A DNA stretch of 64,000 bases, from assembly GCA_037975125.1 (NCBI GenBank), contig CM075862.1, forward strand, positions 12,651,125 to 12,715,124. The letters are read 5' to 3'. The notes beneath the pieces are model-generated. The model had not been told where the DNA came from. It searched no databases and worked only from the letters and a program-made list of their open reading frames with translations. Each line of letters begins with the position of its first letter. The stretch's first letter is position 1. A program made the translations under genes and the position numbers. Source of the stretch: Latrodectus hesperus (taxonomy: Eukaryota > Arthropoda > Arachnida > Araneae > Theridiidae). Shown in pieces: positions 10,587 through 23,130 of the stretch.

Positions 10587-13189
10587 TTTTGCGATGCCTT
10601 TACCATTTGGTTACCACGGCCCCAAGAAAATATATGCTTTTTTATATTCCATAATTTTTAGGTAGATAAATATTGTATTGAAATTTTTAAATTTTTTTTC
10701 TTCAAATTAACAGCAAATATTTAATTTGATAGAAGAAAATTCTAATTTATAAGCAGTAAAAAATATTTAATTGACTTTTCTAAATTATTAATTTAGATAA
10801 CTAAATATTTTTTATTTACTGATCGCATTGGAAATTAAAATTCATACGATTTTAACTTTTACCAGTGTATGAAAATGCAAATAAAATACTTCATTCAGTT
10901 TTGTAAAATGATTCATAAATAGCAGTTCCATATCAGTATTTTCAGATGATGAGCACATATTTTAGAGTGAAATTTTCAATCCCAATATTCCTTACATTAA
11001 CATACGCAGGTGCACTTTTCTCACAAAAGGAATTCTGCTCAAAACATTGCATTGAAAACGCGCGCTCTCTCGTTGGTTAATGTTTGTGGAGAGACATTGT
11101 GCTGCGTTATGAGGTGAATGCAGCGCTTTCCTAATAATCCAATGTCAAGCTGAGATCTCGGAAATTTATGCAACCGAGTCACCATAAAAAACTTCTGAAT
11201 TGGAAATGCACGTCAAAATAATTTAGGGTTTTATTTTCGGTTCCGAGTGGCAACATTTCCAAACTTTGCTAAAGAGTAATTACTTTCTTGGCAGAGAGCC
11301 AATTATTATTCGCTCTGAGCACTCGACTTCACCTGTGTAATGAAGCTTATTCACAGGCGTTGTTAATATTTGTGAAAAAATAAATACGAGGCAGAATAAT
11401 AGAGGTAGCAGTTATTTATATTGGCAAGGATTTTATTTACTAAATATTGTTTTTATATCGTGATATAATCCGTTGTATAGTGATACATATATGGGAAAAA
11501 AGTTGCATTTGCACGCGAGACAAAAAAATTCAAAGAAGAAAGCTAAGTATAAAAGCAGAAATAATATTTCCTCGTTTATATAAAAGCATTTACGTGTACA
11601 GAAGTTGGCTATATTTTTACGTAAATTTAGAGCATAAAAAAATAATCAAATGAAAAAATCTTAAAATTCAAATTTAAATAATTTTCCAAATTCAATAATG
11701 TAAATAATGTATATATTATTCGCAATTTGCAGTAAAATACTCAAATGGAAAGTTGTATTAGTTTGTAGAGTTTTATTTGCGATTAATGTAATTCCATCAT
11801 TTAAATAATTAAATTTAAGTTCTTTTTTCTTTTTGATTTATTACATGTTACTAAGCGAAATGAGCATTTTTCTTCAGTTCCAAATAAAGAAATTCTGTTT
11901 TCAATAAGGCATACCAATAAAATATGCCTTCAGAAAACAATTTGCAATCAATATATATATTTTAAAGAATTTTAAACTAAAATGAGGAATTATATTTTAA
12001 AAAAATGAAAATACATTAATTTCTAAATACATTAAATACTAACACATTAAATTTCAAACTTTTCAAATAAAGAAGTATTTTAAGATTCAAAGATTCCTTA
12101 TGATACATTCACACATTTTTTAGATCAATTTTCTTCAATGTCGATTTTCACACTTTCATAACGCCTAGCTTATATTTTCCTATCACTGATAAAAAATTAT
12201 CATTATATATAAAAATTTAGTATACCCAAAAATATTTCAACTAAGTAGTATATTTCAAGAATGAAATATTAATCAGACAGGCAGAATTAAAAAGAAATTA
12301 TAATTATTTTCGGTGGTAATTAAGTTCTCACACATAATTTTCACTCAATTATGAACAAAGAAGTATAGAGTTAATATGTAAGCATAAAAGGAAGCGGAAC
12401 AAAATTTTCTTTTGTTTAATTGTTACGAAATTCTTATTCTTAATTACAGTCTGTTGCAAGAAAATTTATTTTTATCGTGAAATCATTCTTCTTAATTTTA
12501 ACTTAATGAAAAGCTAATTAACCTCACACTTCAGTACAGCACGGCGCATAATTTTAAGGATAGTTGTGTTTCTTAAAAAGCAAACAATAATGTTTGAATA
12601 TTGGAATGAATTTTTTTAAGTAATCGTTTGTGCTAAAAGATGTAATATTTTTTTATATCTCAAAAGTCTAATTAAATAATTAATTATTTTTAAAATACTT
12701 GTGGTGTAGTTTGGTTTCATAAATATGAGGACAATTACTTTATACAAAAATTTCAAAGTATTATTTAATTTTCAATAGATTTAAATTTTGTCATTTAAAT
12801 TTTTTTTTGGCGAAATTCCTTTCGTTTGTGCATTTGTTTTAAGAACGCCATGTTCTAACATGTTGAAGTTTACTAACTTGGGATATTTCTGGTAAGACAA
12901 AAAAAGATTTAAAGGTGCTTTGTTTTCTCGAAAAATTGCTTGTGTGTGAATATCAATAAAATACTGGTAAATATAGAGAGATTGTGACGAATTCTTAGTA
13001 ACTAGAATCACTGGTAAAAATCTATAGAAAACCACGCTTTATAAAATATAAATTCTAACGCTAAGAAGCTGATAGATCCAGGAGAATATTAATTGGATAC
13101 GTTTTCTGAACACTTTCTTTCTGACAAGAAACACTTGAGATAGATTTGATAGTTTTACTCATCATTAACATGACTTAACGAAATTTAAA
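10584..13189. other. No gene supported; GC-richer patch at 11020-11360
   Basis: Mostly AT-rich. The patch 11020-11360 has balanced composition and several CpGs, unlike its surroundings. On the minus strand a 16-codon frame lies between a cattacacag acceptor (about 11334) and a GTAATT donor, but the splice sites are weak and the peptide is unrecognised. It may be a conserved non-coding or regulatory block. The rest shows nothing. Confidence 0.4.
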
Positions 13190-13665
13190 AAATTTTTAGT
13201 GGAGTCGTTTTAAAGGAGGCTCTATTATATTTCGGGATGGAATTTCTCTACAAGTGATAAAATTAACTTGATACTGATCCCAAAAAATGTGATCTTTAAA
13301 ATGTGTATCGAAGTATTAGAACATCAGCTATTACTGTGCAGTTATCCTCTAGGAAGTTTAAACTTCATATTCCAGCAAGAGGAGACATCTTTTCTCACAT
13401 ATAAGGTTTCAAGAAAGTGCTTGGAACAAAATTAAATAAATGTTTTGAATAGTCCACTGAATTCTTTTGATTTAATTCTAATTGAAAATGTTTGGGGATT
13501 ATACGCGAGCAAAATTTATGACAATGGCAGCAATATCCAACTTTAGAAGATCTTGTAAACTCTGATACATAGAATGAGTCAGATGCAAAAAGTACGCCAA
13601 AGAAGGTGGCATAATATCTACAAAGAAATAGTGGTGAACAGATTATTATTTTTAAAATCTTTAAA
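13190..13665 (+). pseudogene. Tc1-type transposase catalytic-domain relic
   Basis: With a few stops and frame changes the plus strand reads FIFQQEETSFLTYKVSRK, VLNSPLNSFDLILIENVWG, LYASKIYDNGSN and WHNIYKEIVVNRLL. This matches the Tc1/Tc3 pattern F.QQDNA..H......W, LDWPA.SPDLNPIEN.W, .L...VY..G and the C-terminal helix. The second catalytic Asp (QQD) has become Glu and the SPDLNPIE block is changed (SFDLILIE). No terminal repeats were found. It is an old copy. Confidence 0.85.
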
Positions 13666-16487
13666 TATTATATATTCTTTATTGTCTTTAGAATCGTGGG
13701 CGGGGCTAGTCATATAAATGAGTGTGTTTATATAAAAATATTTTTATTTTAAATATGATAAATAAAGTTTCATGAAATTAAAATTATTAATGTAAGTTTT
13801 ATAAGCGATTTAGAAAGTTCATTTTTGTGTGAATTTTTCTGTCATGTTTGATATTGATACCAGTCTTTGTAATGATGGATGGCAGTGTAGCTCAAATAAA
13901 CTAATTTGATTTTATTTCTGATGTCTCTAAAAGGCATAAACAATTTTTCTCGATTTGTCCATGATTTGGAATAAAAAAGATACATTTGATGTGCTGTATT
14001 TAATACTTTAAAAGAATATTTTTATATACATAGGTGAGCAGAGTCATTTATGGAGAAGCAATGCATGTTTTTAATTTGATTTAAATTCAAAATGTGCCAA
14101 TTTTTATAACCATAATAGAGGGAATTTCCAAAATTAATAATGATTGTAGAAGAATTTATTTATACTAAAAATATTTGTAAGATATAAGATTTAAGAGTGA
14201 GTATTAAAAGAAAACAATGACATTCATATAAGAAAATATATAAAATTTAAAGCTACCAGAAAAAGACAAAGACGTTATACAATAGAAATATCATCCAGAA
14301 CTTTTCCCCAAAGTTAAAAACAAAGGAGAAAAAGGAAAATTTTCTAAATCAAATGTCAATTTCGATGCACTTATACTGCAATAACTAAATGGGCTCTACA
14401 CCGACTAGATTTACGATATTTGCATCTTCAGTTATATTCCACGCTTGCTGAAGGCCATTTGGGACAATAAAAGATGAGAATGCAGGGTTTAAGATGGATT
14501 TTATTTTCGAAACTCACAAGCATGCATATCTTTTTCGTTATAGTTCAAAAGTTTCTTTTCTTTCATCAATTAAATTTATAAATTTTAATATTTCTAGGGA
14601 AAAAATGACAAAATTCAAATACAACAAAAATTGCAAAGTGAAATGCGAGTCCCTTGAAATGTCTAAAGCTGATTAGAATGTTAATGGAACGTCAAAATGA
14701 TAGCTTTCTGAAATACTCGGAGTATTTCTTAAGTCTTGTGTGTGATGATGAATCGTTAAATTGCTGTTTTTATTAGGTACATGTGAAAAGGTTTGGTGAA
14801 ATATTTTAATCTAATTTCGTAATGCGACGTGATAGGCGCGAATTCAAATGAGGAAACCAGATGTATTTCACTGATTTGAAGTGTTTTGTGGCTAGGGAAG
14901 TGATGTCAAATGCTGGAAAATGAAACAAGTTTTTAATAATTCTCTTCCACTCATTACGAAATAATTTTCTTCCGTGGTAGAAAGTAGTATTTATTACAAG
15001 AAAGAAAACTGTAAAACCCAACATATTTTAATATTTTCTTTATGGAAATGAAATAAAATGTTCACTTTAAAAGAATTTTGTGCAAAGGAGTTATGCCAAT
15101 TAATTTATTGACTAATAATAGAGCCCATAAACATTGTGCAATAAGAGGGAGAAAGCATCTAACCATATCTGTTTGAAAAAACAGTTAATAGAAATAACTC
15201 TATTTGAAAAAGTTATAAGTAATGAAATTAATGTATGGGAAAACTTATATGATTTTTTTGACAAAATTATTCGCAGCGTAGTTTCATATTGAGTATTATT
15301 TGATCAATCATTTTCTTAAAAAAATTCGCCAAAGTTATTTCTTCCAATCAAAGATTAAGAAAAATACCCCAAAAACATTTTGAACGCTATCGCACTCTAT
15401 TTGAAGATGGAATAACGAAAACTGAGAATGTTTCCTATTCAATTATATAAGTGATCTTACATGTTATATTCTCAAAAAGCCATTCATTCTTTTATCATAT
15501 GCGATCATCATTTGTTTTTCAGTTTGTTGTTTCAAACTATTTAATAAAAATACTTGAGAAATATAAATAAACTTTCGTTTTATTTAATCTGTGATGCAGA
15601 ACTGCACTCATAAAACATCGATAGGATTCCACTCACATAGAGTGATTGTCCATTAATTTGTTTCTTAAAACTCAACTCACTGTAAGTATAAAAATAAGAA
15701 AATACTCACTAAATCAATTCTAACCGGAAAGAAATATTTTTCTCTCAAATAAATGCCAAAAAAAAGATTTATTTTAACGAGCTAGACAAATCTTTCAGTC
15801 GTACTGTGCAAAAAAATACTGGTTTTTTTATCGATGAGTATTTATAATAAAAAATTTATGTTCTCAATTATAGCTATATCCTATGCTATAGCTCAGCTAT
15901 TTCTTATTCTTATAGTTTATATTAAAATACGTGTAGACCTTTTACATTTGATGCTTACATAAAACTCAAAAGCTCTTATCTTTTATGCATATTATTAGAT
16001 TTTGTAATAAATAAAATGGAACATAACGACTCTTAAGACATCATTCAGATGTTAAATAAAATAAAAATATAAATCATAGCGGATCACATATTTAACTGTT
16101 GAAATGAATTTCTGATGAAAACATTTTTATGTTTTCTGCATTGGCAACTACATTCCGTGTTTAAGTTTAAATCTTCAAAGTAACACGATCGTAACTGGCA
16201 TTCCAGATGAACTGTGAACTAATATTGGTTTAGTTTATATGTCGCTCAATTATCCTATTTTGTATACAATAAGTAATCCAATCTGCACTTATTGATTAAT
16301 ATGGATTTCCAATCACAGCGACCAATTTACTCTCGAGGTGAATATTAAGTTTACGAATTGAAATTTGTTAAAAAAAACTAACCATTCAAATTCCAGAATA
16401 ATGAGTTGGCAAACCATAATAGTTTACTGTATTTAATGCTCAGAAATATTTACTTCTCTGTTATAGTTGCCATATTTTTCCATTTAG
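13666..16487. other. No gene seen
   Basis: AT-rich. Open frames at 14494-14676 and 14806-15024 (minus) have no recognised domain. A patch at 14385-14480 with balanced composition was not recognised. Confidence 0.5.
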
Positions 16488-16875
16488 GAAACTAGATGGT
16501 AGCCTAGTGATTAGGGCAACAGCCTTGAGTCCGAAAGGTAAGGGTTATATTCCCAATACCGACATAAAACCACCAAGTTCATGTGATATACGTGCTTGTT
16601 AAATCTGTGTAATCATGGCAACTGCTCAACAACTGTCCTGTGGTCAGTCGTTGATCAGTTACCATGAGTGTAATGGTCTGGAGAAAATTTACTCCCCCTC
16701 CAGATTAATGTCAAAATTGAGGAAGTGGATCTTATCGGATAGAGTTTAGAGCAAAGTCGTACTTTCACCCTGCTCTGGTTAAACGAAGGATGCACCCTAT
16801 TAACTTATATTAGCATAGCCAACGGCATAGCGAGCTTGGCTTGTACATCTGTCATAAGTAACAATAACAATGGAT
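16488..16875 (+). mobile_element. SINE-C, full-length reference copy
   Basis: The most complete copy of the family. The head is tRNA-like with A box (tggtagcctagtgattagg) and a decayed B box (gggttatattccc). It then has a body with gcaactgctcaacaactg, gtaatggtctggagaaaatt, gagcaaagtcgtactttc and gctctggttaaacgaagg, and the 3' part agcgagcttggcttgtac followed by aac-type repeats. About 385 bp. No clear target-site duplication was found. Confidence 0.85.
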
Positions 16876-17243
16876 AATATAAGTTTCTGTCACTGCGATA
16901 CGAATAAAGATGAAACATTAATTGAAATATCGAATTTTTAAAATGTAGTTGCACTAAATTCAAAATGTGGCGAAGTGTATATTGTCTTTTTTTTTACTCA
17001 TCTATATTATTCCTCTGACTATTATAAATACAAAATAATTATCTTAGAATCGAATATGCGAGGGAACAGCTTGCAATTGTCAACATGAAGTTGATGTGTT
17101 TTTGTTTCTTCTTCTGATGCATTTTATTCTAATAATAGATTAAACATTCGGCAGAAATAAAAAAAGTTACTTTTATAATATTATTAATTTTTTTAATAAA
17201 ATTATAAAAGCCAATCACATTTATAATATAGTAAATAATAATA
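16876..17243. other. No gene seen
   Basis: AT-rich sequence between a SINE-C and a LINE relic. Confidence 0.5.
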
Positions 17244-17465
17244 CAATGGCTCGGACACTTGGATTGAATGAGTGATGAAAGAGCAGCAAAGAAAATATAT
17301 AGAGGGATATTGGAGGGTAAAAGAAAGGTTGGGCATCTCAGTACAACAAGATGGGGGAGGGGGGGAGAGGATTTAAAAAAAACTGAAGATCAAAAATTGA
17401 ACAGTTTGGCAAAATAGGCTAAAACTCTCCAAGCATTGTAAGAGTTGAGAAGTAGTAGTAGAAAT
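17244..17465 (+). pseudogene. LINE ORF2 extreme C-terminus relic
   Basis: The frame at 17244-17441 reads QWLGHLD, a stop, MSDERAAKKIYRGILEGKRK, then VGHLSTTRWGRGGEDLKK, LNSLAK, a stop and AKTLQAL. This is the common tail of endonuclease/reverse-transcriptase LINEs (RWLGHL.RM.D.RA.KK...G...G.RR.GRP..RW.D.V..DL......W...A.DR..W...V..A). Two stops and small indels show decay. It is followed by an AGT trinucleotide run. Confidence 0.85.
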
Positions 17466-17960
17466 CGCAATTACTACAATAATAACAACTTCAACATATA
17501 TATTGTATCATTTATACTGACTTGACCATTGAACGAGATAATAACAGATTTAAGTACATTTTCTTCATAAACTTTGAAATGTTAATTTTCTCATGAGCTA
17601 TACTTTCCAGCTACGGATAGCCATCTATTTGAATCGGTCGTCATACAATGGTTAGCCACTTATTTTAATCCTACAAAAATGACAACAATGATCAATCAAA
17701 ATAGGCGAAAGCTGATGCCTCATAAGTTCGATTATAAGATTATTCTCATGATAAAATAAGATCAATTATCAATAATAGAAAGAAAAAAAATGTAATGTGT
17801 ATGACAGAGGGAGTATTTATGTAAAAGATGCGTGGAATGAACGTAGAATATTCTAGAAATGTACTAATAAGATTGAACAATAAAAATTGTTGTTGCTGCA
17901 TAATGTCTGGTTTCTAGGATTTTCATCTGTTCAGCACTATAGGGGATGGAAGTGATAACA
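17466..17960. other. No gene seen
   Basis: AT-rich, no recognised element. Confidence 0.5.
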
Positions 17961-18240
17961 CCTTATATGATGGGGTACCTAGTGGGTATGCCATCGTAGC
18001 CTCGAAAGAGGGTTTTCGTAATTTAGAAGCAAGGTCCTAGAAGAAGATCCACAAACATGGCCTGCCATTCCTGGAGGTATCATTTCACATGGAGGACATT
18101 GCGAATCCGACATTTTTAACATGTTCCAGCTGCCAAAAGAGAACATGACAAATCTTCCATTAGGTTGGGATTCGAAGTCACTACCTTTCGATATCGAGAA
18201 AGAATTCCCTAACTAACCAAACTACCTTGCTCTCCGATAG
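17961..18240 (-). mobile_element. SINE-E copy, minus strand
   Basis: Matches the SINE-E copy at 40160-40470: ggcctgccattcctggagg, tatcatttcacatggaggac, attgcgaatccgac, ttttaacatgttccagc and the tRNA-like end with gggattcgaagtcac at 18170-18185 (B box on the minus strand). The A-box end (ctaactaaccaaactacc) is at 18213-18230. Confidence 0.8.
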
Positions 18241-19424
18241 TAAAACCTTTATCAATATATATTGCTTATTATAAATTTTTATTTAATTCTGTTAATTTTT
18301 GGAACTTGTAGTGTTTAATGATAGTGCTGCCGATGTGACTGCATTTTCTTTAAATAAATGTATTCATTAAAACTGCTAAATGGACGCGTCTAAATAAACA
18401 TAAATGTATAAGAAATGTAAAGGAAACATATCAGCTACATGCTGTTTTTTTAAACGAACACGTTTATGTTATTTTTACAATTGTTTATTCAAGAAATTTA
18501 AATTCCGATGCTTCATTAAGTTCTGACAAAAATAATAATACTTTTCAAAAATAATTCTTCTAACAACACTGGATATTATTCTTTCTGCAGCGTTATCTTT
18601 TCATGTATTTGTTTTTGATCACATGCGCTATTCTTTTCTTTATTTTCTGTTGAGTGGGGGAATAAGAGCTTTTTATTAGCATTTGAATGCTTATGCAGCA
18701 GGTGCGGCGAATCTCGTTGTGCAGAACCTTTGAGTACAATACCTGAAGATCATGGACACAGATTTAAAACAATTTTTTTCCCTTTAATTTTCCTTGAACC
18801 CTCATTACACACAGAAAAGAAAGCTCTCCTAAGAGTTTCACAAATTTCTTTCCTCATGTTGTTAATATTTAACCAGGAAAAATTAAAAAAGAGAGATTAC
18901 TTCTCTCAAATAATTATAATAAAAATAATTTGATTGAAGGAGAAAAACAATTTTTTCCTCCAAACTATTTAGGGAGTCCATATTTATTTATTTTAAGTTT
19001 CCAACCCACAAAAATTACCGCGCTTTATATAGGTTGAATAATATTTCACATATTTTCTCTTTTTATTTGAGTGGATCCATTTGTTATTCTGCTTAATCTG
19101 CTGAAAGACGTGATAATTCTGAATGACGTTTCCATGTAAAACGATTTCAAAAAGACAATTATTTCTCAAGTTCAAAACTACTACTTTAATATTTTCCCTT
19201 CTAATGGCTTGTTAGGCACATTTTTGCATTCTTCTTGATAATTTTGGAATGCATATTGAAATGAAATGAAATGCATTCATCGTACTTTTTATATAGCAAC
19301 AATTTAATCTATTAAGATACACTTAGTATAAGCATTTATATATTTATGGAAAAATATTTACAATGCACATTAAATTTTTATACGCAAAATACTCCAAATT
19401 TAAGAAATATGTATCTGAATACGA

Positions 19425-19433
<9 letters not shown>
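18241..19433. other. No gene seen
   Basis: AT-rich. Open frames 18730-18933 and 18993-19175 (minus) have no recognisable domain. Confidence 0.5.

Positions 19434-19510
<77 letters not shown>
19434..19510. repeat. (TA)n microsatellite
   Basis: Perfect TA array of about 75 bases. It abuts the first copy of the duplicated unit that follows. Confidence 0.95.
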
Positions 19511-19513
<3 letters not shown>

Positions 19514-19968
19514 ATTTTGTTTTAAAATAAAGTATAATTACTTAATTAAATAATTACCAATATATATACTTTTTGATAACATGTGTAAATATAAAGCTAC
19601 TAAAAAATACAAATAGAAAATGAATTTTTAAATTTAGAAAACGTTTTTAATAAGAAGTCGAGTTAGATCATGCTAAACACACACACACATATATGTGTAT
19701 ATATATATGTATGTATACAATAATGACATATTTCCTAAATGAACCGAGGTATATATATATATATATATATATCTATATATATATACATACATAATTTTGT
19801 TTTAAAATAAAGTATAATTACATAATTAAATAATTACCAATATATATAATTTTATGTAATTTTTGATAACATGTGTAAATATAAAGCTACTAAAAATACA
19901 AATATAAAATGAATTTTTAAATTTAGAAAACGTTTTTAATAAGAAGTCGAGTTAGATAATGCTAAACA
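19511..19968. repeat. Local direct duplication, two units bounded by TA arrays
   Basis: 19511-19679 and 19791-19968 are near-identical: ataattttgttttaaaataa at the start, gataacatgtgtaaatataa in the middle, aagaagtcgagttagat at the end. The second copy has a short insertion near 19845. Each unit is preceded by a TA array (19434-19510 and 19751-19784). A further block, acaataatgacatatttcct, at 19719-19742 recurs at 20219-20242, so the duplication was larger than the two obvious units. Confidence 0.9.
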
Positions 19969-20116
19969 AAGTATATATTACAGATTAGGAAAATATCATT
20001 TACAAGTAAACCAAGAATAAGTTAAAATTAAAAACAAAAATTAAAAGGAACATGATGGATCAAGGAACTGAGTACATAAAATACTTGTTTTGTCTCATTC
20101 ATGGAAACAAAGAAAT

Positions 20117-20118
<2 letters not shown>

Positions 20119-20200
<82 letters not shown>
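20119..20200. repeat. (TA)n microsatellite
   Basis: Perfect TA array of about 80 bases. The minus-strand open frame across it is a Tyr-Ile artefact. Confidence 0.97.
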
Positions 20201-20204
<4 letters not shown>

Positions 20205-20367
20205 AAATGCGTTGTAGAACAATAATGACATATTTCCTAAATAATTTGATTTTATTTTTGAAAGAAAAAAATCATTCAACAGAACATGAAAAATAAAATT
20301 CTGGAGAAGAACCAGACGAAGGCAAATGTCTGTTATGCAATCAAAGAATAGATGCACATAGACTCAC

Positions 20368-20432
20368 CTCGGTTCGTGCAGCTTCATCAAGGACTTGGAC
20401 TTGAACATCGGCATGGTTCTCAAGTTTCGAAC
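20368..20432 (-). CDS. Candidate internal exon, product unknown
   Basis: On the minus strand a pyrimidine-rich tract (about 20436-20458, gctctctctcccttg) ends in ttctag, then a 65-base GC-balanced exon ends at a canonical GTGAGT donor (20362-20367). Two frames are open. One (phase 1 in, phase 0 out) reads SKLENHADVQVQVLDEAART plus E; the other reads VRNLRTMPMFKSKSLMKLHE plus PR. The flanking 20440-20690 is also GC-richer than average. I do not recognise the product, and the plus strand also has an open frame here, so this rests on splice signals and composition only. Confidence 0.35.
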
Positions 20433-20894
20433 CTAGAACGACACAAGGGAGAGAGAGCGTTAATAAATATATCCTGCGGTTGCACTCAAAGAAAGGCGCA
20501 TATTTTGCCACTCAATGCATGCTGAGCGCCCCTCCTTCCCCAGCACATGATCTATAGGCTGCTGTAATTCCGAATGGGACTTGAATCGCGGCAACTGTTC
20601 AAACAGACTCATTCCAGCAGCCCCACGAAATGCGCTGTCACACGGCCTATTACGCTGGAAAAACAACCTGAGAAAACAGTTCGGGACATCAATGAATAAA
20701 GCAGCTTTATTTAAATGTTGGAAAAACTACTGCAATTGAATTGCCATAATTGCTTTATTTTGGAAATTTTAATGCAAATATCCAGAATTTAATTCTTAAA
20801 AAAACATTGTAATTTTCTTCCTATAACGCCAATAGAAAACAAATCATAATATTTTAAAGTTTAATGGACTGGTGAATTTGTAAGTAAGAAAAAA
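20433..20894. other. GC-balanced flank of candidate exon
   Basis: 20440-20690 has more balanced base composition than its surroundings. The minus-strand open frame 20460-20666 is unrecognised. If the exon at 20368-20432 is real, this is intron. Confidence 0.35.
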
Positions 20895-21275
20895 CCGATA
20901 ATTCTCGATTCCGGAAAACTGTTGGTTCGATACCTGCTCATCGTACTGAGTGGGTGATTTGTATAGGCTTGATATTCTTAGAATATAATGTCTCTCTATT
21001 ACGTTGATGTGTAAATTTTGTAAAAGGAAATAAATTTCCTTTACGGTACTAAACTGTAGCTTAGTGTTACAAGAGAATTGACTGTATTTATTAGTTTGTA
21101 TGTAAGTCTACGGAAATTTTTACGATAGATCAATCGCTGAGACCCGTAGTTTGTTTTTTACAATATTTACTTATACTAACTATTCCGATATTCCAAGTGA
21201 GAATCGAACCCACAAATTGTTAAGTTAAAGACCAGAGTGATATCTACTTAGCATCTAACTCAGCTGGTGTATTTA
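20895..21275. mobile_element. Two tRNA-like SINE relics, inverted
   Basis: At 20927-20945 the plus strand has a B-box-like ttggttcgatacc. At 21197-21212 the minus strand has gggttcgattctcac, followed on that strand's upstream side by a tRNA-like head with an A-box-like gagttagatgctaag (about 21255-21270). They look like two decayed SINE heads pointing toward each other. The family is undetermined and the interior was not matched. Confidence 0.35.
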
Positions 21276-21394
21276 ACTGTTATGCTTGTAGCAATAGACC
21301 GATGGAAGATATATACAATAATATTGAAACATAATAATCGACACTGCTATCATTATTAAATTAACTGCGTATTAAAATTCGTTATCTTATTTTT

Positions 21395-21690
21395 TATAAA
21401 AAGGCCTAAAAAACTAAACCTGTGGCACCACTCATATGTGAGCGAAGGCCTACAGTTTCCATAACTGTTTTCTTGACTGAAGGCCCTGGGGTGCAAAGCA
21501 TATGTCCAGTTAGGTGGTTAGCCTAACACGAAAACCTCAGTATTTAATTCTCAAGCACGCTTGGTACTAAGTTTATCGATCCACTGAAGGGATGAAGGAT
21601 GAGTCGACCTTGTCCAGCCCGAGAATCGAATCCCAGACTGTGTTTTGAGAAAGCGAAGAACTATCACTAAACTACCGCGTATATACATGA
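21395..21690 (-). mobile_element. SINE-G copy, minus strand
   Basis: Matches 30374-30632 read in reverse: tgtggca, ggcctacag, tcttgactgaaggccctgg, ggtgcaaag, ccagttaggtggttagcc, ttctcaagcacgcttgg, and the tRNA-like head with cgagaatcgaatcccagac (B box on the minus strand) and ctaaactacc (A box side). About 290 bp. Confidence 0.8.
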
Positions 21691-22068
21691 ATTATCATAG
21701 TGTAAATTATGATAATATCATATTGTGCGTTATAATAAGCCTATATGAATTATCATAATCCTACTTAATATTTTTTGAAAATTTTACAATGTTTAATGAT
21801 TATTGAGGACAGTATGAAATCTTGAGAACATATTTAGGAAGAATTTTTGAAAAAGATCTGAAAAAAGGTAACTCTAATAAATCGTGCGCTCTTTTTCTTT
21901 CGATTTCAAACTAGACCGATAGAATAGAAAAATGCAAATCGGCTATAATTTACGAGTAAAATTTTATAAAATATTTGTTTCTAAAATGAGTTAAAAATGT
22001 AAAATTACTCGAATTTACAATGATAGCAACACTGAAAACATTCAAATAGTTAGGCTCCAAGTAATCGA

Positions 22069-22230
22069 AAAGGCCTGGTAGATAAAGGCTCTCCTGTCCC
22101 ATAGGCAACGGGTTCAATACCCATGTCCAGTTGAAAATACCCGCGCTGGACGGCCTGTTTCTGTGAAACTTATAAAGCTAAATGTCTATCCTCTGGTATA
22201 ATTCTCAAAAAAAAAAAAAAAAAAATTTAA
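22069..22230 (+). mobile_element. SINE-I with poly-A tail
   Basis: tRNA-like head with A-box-like tggtagataaagg and B box gggttcaatacccatg (about 22111-22127), a short body with gctggacggcctgtttctg, and an uninterrupted run of about 17 A at 22207-22224. It is the only SINE in the window with a clear poly-A tail. Single copy here. Confidence 0.6.
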
Positions 22231-22929
22231 AAGAAAAAAAGAAAAGAAAAGAGGAAGTTACTAGTTTAAGTGTTGACCACGCCACTTAATCATAGATTAA
22301 AATTGCGAGGATTTTTGTGTTTAATGGTAAACGTCGGCGGAAATAGACAGTAGAAAACAAGTAACAATAACTAACCAAATTTAATATGAAAAATAATTGA
22401 TTACCACAAAATTAAATGGATACAAATTAATGAAGTAGTTAGTCAGAATTATTATTGTATGTTAATTTATAAAAATATGAAAGTAAAAGAAAATATCAGA
22501 TGCAATATAGCTTTCTCTAATCAGAATCCGAATACGTTTTGCTTATTTCACAATTTCAAAGACGCTTTTAATTCTTAAAGTTATAACTTTAGATGCGTGT
22601 TAATTAATTTAAATATATTTTATAATGAACTGCAACCCAAGTCTATCAGCTTTCGCAGACTTTGTCTTCCAGTTGAAAACGTGTACATAGCTACTGGTTA
22701 AAAATTGTGATTAGGAAAAAAATAGCGATATTTATATTAGTATTTAACGAGATATTTACTTGGGTTTGCTCAAATTCCGATCAGTGGTATAGTGAGAAAA
22801 CCAAAAACACATTTGCTGCAGTTGGCGAAAATGAATAAAATAAAGATCACTATTTCTTTAACAAGAATTACCTGAGATGGTAAAAACAATGAGAGATCCG
22901 ATGATTTGCATATATTCTCTCTCTGTCCC
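22231..22929. other. No gene seen
   Basis: AT-rich sequence without a recognised element. Confidence 0.5.
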
Positions 22930-23130
22930 CACAGTACAGAGCAAATAGTCGAATGATTAACGGTCTTATTTTCGGTTCAACAATTTGTAGGTTTGAATTC
23001 CACTTTGGACATAGTTGTTTGTAATGTCTCGGAATCCACATTAAGTAGGACCGTGCCTAATTGGCCCTTGTGTGCAAAAAAAAAAAAGACAGTTAAGCAA
23101 CAAGCAAACCAAACTGTCCCGTACAATTGC
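22930..23130 (+). mobile_element. SINE-A copy
   Basis: Contains tttcggttcaacaatttg, the B-box-like aggtttgaattcc, gacatagttgtttgtaatg, ctcggaatccac and the family 3' end ttggcccttgtgtgcaaaaa followed by an A run. Aligns throughout to 28743-28906. Confidence 0.8.

Noticed and set aside
10233..10661. Several open frames of 90-117 codons across (TA)n arrays, also at 439-645, 20028-20357, 34822-35126 and 46335-46611
   Set aside because: They encode Tyr-Ile repeats produced by the dinucleotide array and carry no protein evidence.
11285..11345. Possible minus-strand exon in the GC-balanced patch
   Set aside because: The acceptor is weak, the donor is GTAATT, and the 16-codon peptide gives no family. 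Noted only in the region entry.
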